Shown here in pieces: positions 14,448 through 16,749 of a stretch of 16,749 bases of DNA. The stretch is taken from assembly GCA_902796535.1 (NCBI GenBank), contig CADBPL010000005.1, positions 1 through 16,749 of the forward strand, written 5' to 3'. Source of the stretch: Oscillospiraceae bacterium (GTDB lineage: Bacteria; Bacillota; Clostridia; Oscillospirales; Acutalibacteraceae). The position numbers and the translations under genes were made by a program. A model generated the notes under the pieces. That model was not told the origin of the DNA and ran no database searches. It saw only the letters and a list, made by a program, of their open reading frames with translations. Each line of letters opens with the position of its first letter. Position 1 is the stretch's first letter.

Positions 14448-15311
14448 ATGAAATCACTCGCCGTAAAAGTCACAGCCATTATTTTGACCGCCGCCGTTTT
14501 GCTGTGCGTTTCCTCCTGCTCGCTTGGCGGCCAGACCGAGGAAGAAGAAACCACGCTCGCCAGCGCGACCGTTTTGCCCAGGGAAGAAGCGGAGATCCTC
14601 GCTTATTACAACTCGGTTTACGCTGCCGCCAAAGAAGGCAGAGCAAAGATGAACTATTCCCGCTCTTACAACCCCAAGGGGTTTGACGCTGAGGATAAGG
14701 CGCTTGCTTCCATGCTCGCCCTCGTTGCGCAGCGCATGGATTTCGGCGACGCAGCTGTTGAGGTGCCTTACGGCGATTCGCACAGCGAAGAAATGCCGAT
14801 TCGAGACAGCGCCGAGCCGCTGGAGCTGACGGCGGACGATATCGTTAAAATCGAGATCAACCGCGATGAATTTGCTCAGCAGGCGGAAGAAGAGGAAAAG
14901 CTGAAAAAAGACGAGGAATATGAAACGCAGTTCATCAACACCGACCCCGACGTGCGCCGCGTTTACATCGAGCTGAAAGAAGAAACCGACCCGCAGGCCG
15001 GCGCAGGTCTGTTCGGCCGCATCTTTGCCCTGCCGGATCGCAGCGCGATCGAGCAGGAGATGAAAAAAGCTTCCGACACGCTCACCTATGACGGCACGTA
15101 TCAGGCCAAATACACCGGCTGCACCATTTATATGGAGATCGACCGCCTGACCGATCAGGTCATCAAGCTGGAATTCAACCGCAGCATTGAGGTGACCGTT
15201 GACGTCACCGGCGTGGGCACGCTTGAATCCATCGGCACGCAGCAGCTTACCTTCCGCGTGGAAGGCAATGATTGCTATGAGTTCGATTGGACGGCGCCGG
15301 AAGCGGAATAA
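14448..15311 (+). CDS. Predicted lipoprotein of unknown function (287 aa)
   Basis: I do not recognise the family. The start is ATG 14448, supported by AAAGGAGTT ahead of it and by the -10 box at 14411, which rules out an in-frame ATG further upstream at 14382. A lipoprotein signal (MKSLAVKVTAIILTAAVLLC) leads to the lipobox VSSC with Cys24 as the anchor. The mature protein is strongly acidic, with Glu-rich stretches near residues 30 and 145-160 (AEEEEKLKKDEEYE), and no membrane segment after the signal. Its last third reads like a beta-sheet fold (YQAKYTGCTIYMEIDRLTDQ and similar alternating strands). It probably sits on the outer face of the membrane. The pyrophosphatase gene follows 19 nt after its stop, apparently in the same transcript. 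Confidence 0.85.
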   Translation: MKSLAVKVTAIILTAAVLLCVSSCSLGGQTEEEETTLASATVLPREEAEILAYYNSVYAAAKEGRAKMNYSRSYNPKGFDAEDKALASMLALVAQRMDFGDAAVEVPYGDSHSEEMPIRDSAEPLELTADDIVKIEINRDEFAQQAEEEEKLKKDEEYETQFINTDPDVRRVYIELKEETDPQAGAGLFGRIFALPDRSAIEQEMKKASDTLTYDGTYQAKYTGCTIYMEIDRLTDQVIKLEFNRSIEVTVDVTGVGTLESIGTQQLTFRVEGNDCYEFDWTAPEAE

Positions 15312-15330
15312 ACCCGGAAAGGTAACGACT

Positions 15331-15873
15331 ATGAATATTCTTCACGATATTGACCCCAAACGCATTTCTCCCAACGATTTTATTGCGGTTGTCGAAATTC
15401 CGAAAGGCAGCAAAAACAAATATGAGCTGGATAAAGAGACGGGCCTGATCATTCTCGACCGCGTGCTCTACACCTCCACCCATTATCCGGCGAACTACGG
15501 CTTTATTCCGCTGACCTTTGGCGACGATCTTGACCCGCTGGACGTGGTGGTGCTCTGCTCCGAGCCGCTCGATCCGCTCACGCTCGTGCGCTGCTACCCC
15601 GTTGGCGTGATCAAAATGCTCGATAACGGGCGTTCCGATGAAAAGATCATCGCCATCCCGTTTTCCGATCCGACCTACAACGGCTACCGCAGCATTTTCA
15701 ATCTGCCGCGCCATGTGCAGGATGAAATATCCCACTTTTTCACCGTTTACAAGCAGCTTGAAAAGAAAGAGACCGCGGTGGACGAGGTGCAGGGCGAAAG
15801 CGAAGCGGTGGAGATCATCGAAACGGCGATCGAAGCCTACCGGAAGATCCACGATGCGGATCAAAAAGAATAA
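15331..15873 (+). CDS. ppa: Inorganic pyrophosphatase, family I (180 aa)
   Basis: A soluble cytoplasmic enzyme that hydrolyses pyrophosphate to two phosphates and so drives biosynthetic reactions. The family I signature is intact: Asp66-Leu-Asp68-Pro-Leu-Asp71 (DDLDPLD). Other expected active-site residues are present in register with the E. coli enzyme: Glu22, Lys30, Arg44, Tyr56, Asp98, Asp103, Lys105, and Tyr140-Lys141. Length is typical for bacterial family I enzymes. ATG 15331 has GGAAAGG upstream (spacer about 8 nt) and is preferred over the longer open frame, which overlaps the lipoprotein gene. An intrinsic terminator follows 8 nt after the stop. Confidence 0.95.
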   Translation: MNILHDIDPKRISPNDFIAVVEIPKGSKNKYELDKETGLIILDRVLYTSTHYPANYGFIPLTFGDDLDPLDVVVLCSEPLDPLTLVRCYPVGVIKMLDNGRSDEKIIAIPFSDPTYNGYRSIFNLPRHVQDEISHFFTVYKQLEKKETAVDEVQGESEAVEIIETAIEAYRKIHDADQKE

Positions 15874-15881
15874 TCGACCCG

Positions 15882-15911
15882 GCGGCAAGAAAACAGGCTT
15901 GCCGCTTTTTT
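15882..15911 (+). terminator. Intrinsic terminator between ppa and the ProX-type gene
   Basis: GCGGCAAG (15882-15889), loop AAAACAGG, CTTGCCGC (15898-15905), then six Ts (15906-15911). This is a strong Rho-independent terminator by form; the next ATG is only 22 nt further on. Confidence 0.85.
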
Positions 15912-15933
15912 GCGGAAAGAGAGGAATTAACGC

Positions 15934-16485
15934 ATGAGCACGGTGCAGCACGGCAGACCCGCCGACCTGAGCGGGCGCGCGGAAGAAGAGATCAAAACCT
16001 ACGATTTTTTAGACAGGATCGGCGTGGCCTACGACCGCCTCGACCATGAGGCCGCTTACACCATGGAGGCGTGCGAGGCGATCGACCGGGCGCTGGGCAC
16101 GGTGATGTGCAAAAATCTGTTTTTGTGCAACCGCCAGCAGACCGCGTTTTATCTGCTGCTCATTCCCGGCGGCAAAAAGTTCAAAACGAAAGATTTATCC
16201 GCGCAGCTGGGCGTGGCGCGCCTTTCCTTTGCGCAGGAGGAGCACATGGTCGAGCTGCTGCACATTCAGCCCGGTTCGGTGAGCGTGATGGGGCTGATGA
16301 ACGACACGGAAGGCCGCGTGCGGCTGCTCATTGATGAAGACCTGCTGGCGAGCGACACCTTCGGCTGTCACCCCTGCCGCAACACCGCCAGCTTAAAAAT
16401 CAAAACGGCCGATCTGCTGGGCAAGGTTATTCCCGCATTGGGTCATGAGCCGACCATGGTCGTGCTGCCGGAGGTCACAGAATAG
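15934..16485 (+). CDS. proX: ProX-type aminoacyl-tRNA deacylase, YbaK/prolyl-tRNA editing domain (183 aa)
   Basis: A free-standing relative of the prolyl-tRNA synthetase editing (INS) domain; characterised ProX/PrdX proteins hydrolyse mischarged Ala-tRNA(Pro) (family knowledge). The sequence shows the conserved blocks: KNLFL at residues 60-64 (with the functionally important Lys60), LLLIPGGKKFKTK at about 74-86, the glycine-rich GSVSVMGL at 114-121, and the CHPCRNTAS block at 145-153. Length suits the free-standing form. ATG 15934 follows AGAGGAA with an 8-nt spacer. It lies directly after the ppa terminator, so transcription probably depends on readthrough or a promoter within ppa. The closely related YbaK subgroup acts on Cys-tRNA(Pro), but the CHPxxNTAS block favours the ProX subgroup. 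Confidence 0.88.
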   Translation: MSTVQHGRPADLSGRAEEEIKTYDFLDRIGVAYDRLDHEAAYTMEACEAIDRALGTVMCKNLFLCNRQQTAFYLLLIPGGKKFKTKDLSAQLGVARLSFAQEEHMVELLHIQPGSVSVMGLMNDTEGRVRLLIDEDLLASDTFGCHPCRNTASLKIKTADLLGKVIPALGHEPTMVVLPEVTE

Positions 16486-16524
16486 TTTTTTATCATATTT
16501 TTTAAAAAAAGCCGAAAAAACCAC

Positions 16525-16553
16525 TTGACAAAAGGACTTGTCTGTCATATAAT
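16525..16553 (+). promoter_or_regulatory. Perfect consensus promoter of the tRNA cluster
   Basis: TTGACA (16525-16530), 17-bp spacer, TATAAT (16548-16553): full match to the sigma-A consensus. The expected start near 16560 leaves a leader of about 9 nt before the first tRNA. Confidence 0.92.
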
Positions 16554-16568
16554 TAACGAGCATTTCGT

Positions 16569-16645
16569 GGCGGCATAGCTCAGTTGGCTAGAGCATTCGG
16601 TTCATACCCGGAGTGTCGTAGGTTCGAATCCCACTGCCGCTACCA
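16569..16645 (+). tRNA. tRNA-Met (anticodon CAT)
   Basis: Cloverleaf: acceptor GGCGGCA with TGCCGCT (closing pair G-U), D stem GCTC/GAGC, anticodon stem TTCGG/CCGGA with loop TTCATAC, T loop TTCGAAT, discriminator A, CCA encoded at 16643-16645. The anticodon stem lacks the three G-C pairs of an initiator, so this is an elongator tRNA-Met; a lysidine-modified tRNA-Ile(CAT) cannot be fully excluded. The T stem (GTAGG/CCCAC) has an A-C mismatch at its middle pair. Confidence 0.93.
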
Positions 16646-16649
16646 GTTT

Positions 16650-16676
16650 CGGGTTGAGCCTATTCAGCCCGATTTT
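16650..16676 (+). terminator. Hairpin with short T-run between the two tRNA genes
   Basis: CGGGTTGA (16650-16657), loop GCCTAT, TCAGCCCG (16664-16671), with one G-U pair, then ATTTT. It may be a weak terminator or a processing signal, because tRNA-Glu follows 3 nt later with no promoter between. Confidence 0.4.
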
Positions 16677-16678
16677 GC

Positions 16679-16749
16679 GGCCCGGTGGTCAAGCGGTTAA
16701 GACACCGCCCTTTCACGGCGGTAACACGAGTTCGATTCTCGTCCGGGTC
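16679..16749 (+). tRNA. tRNA-Glu (anticodon TTC), 3' end cut by the window
   Basis: Acceptor GGCCCGG pairs with CCGGGTC, the last bases of the window; D stem GTC/GAC, anticodon stem CCGCC/GGCGG with loop CTTTCAC (anticodon TTC), T stem ACGAG/CTCGT with loop TTCGATT. The discriminator base and CCA lie beyond the window. Probably the second member of a longer tRNA operon. Confidence 0.92.

Overview
This window looks like chromosome from a Gram-positive, mid-GC bacterium of the class Clostridia, most likely a gut Oscillospiraceae/Ruminococcaceae-type organism (inference). The support is strong AGGAGG-like ribosome binding sites and sigma-A promoters close to TTGACA/TATAAT, lipoprotein signal peptides, an AbrB/SpoVT-type regulator with a Cys4 ribbon, a YmdB-type phosphodiesterase, a dockerin-bearing subtilase, and a large surface protein built from BspA leucine-rich repeats, bacterial Ig-like and InlB-type repeats. 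I see no phage, transposon, CRISPR or rRNA. No single gene cluster here is an obviously new multi-gene system; the least explained elements are three very small genes with good expression signals.

Layout. (1) 2-3322: the 3' part of a giant surface protein, cut by the window start, closed by an intrinsic terminator. (2) 3323-3994: an intergenic island holding a near-perfect 23-bp palindrome, a consensus promoter and an unrecognised 48-residue gene, then a hairpin shared with the convergent gene. (3) 3995-6131, minus strand: a FAD-dependent dehydrogenase (COG2509 type, TTG start), preceded by a micro-operon of two unrecognised small proteins (49 and 71 aa) that resemble each other and end at their own terminator. 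(4) 6258-13987, plus strand: a consensus promoter drives a membrane-tethered subtilisin-like protease, then closely packed ymdB-like phosphodiesterase and a peptide-type substrate-binding lipoprotein; after a hairpin, recG. (5) 14008-14447: an AbrB-family regulator convergent to recG and divergent from a lipoprotein gene. Its terminator lies inside the recG coding sequence, and the divergent promoter region contains two palindromes. (6) 14448-16485, plus strand: unknown lipoprotein, inorganic pyrophosphatase, terminator, ProX-type tRNA deacylase. (7) 16525-16749: a consensus promoter followed by tRNA-Met(CAT) and tRNA-Glu(TTC); the last is cut at its 3' end by the window edge.

How the genes relate. 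Most of the housekeeping content (recG, ppa, proX, tRNAs, YmdB) concerns DNA repair, phosphate turnover, translation fidelity and nucleotide signalling. The surface/secreted content (BspA-like protein, protease, two lipoproteins) concerns contact with the outside. Two tandem gene pairs (substrate-binding protein/recG and ppa/proX) are separated by intrinsic-terminator-like hairpins with almost no room for a new promoter, suggesting partial readthrough rather than independent transcription.
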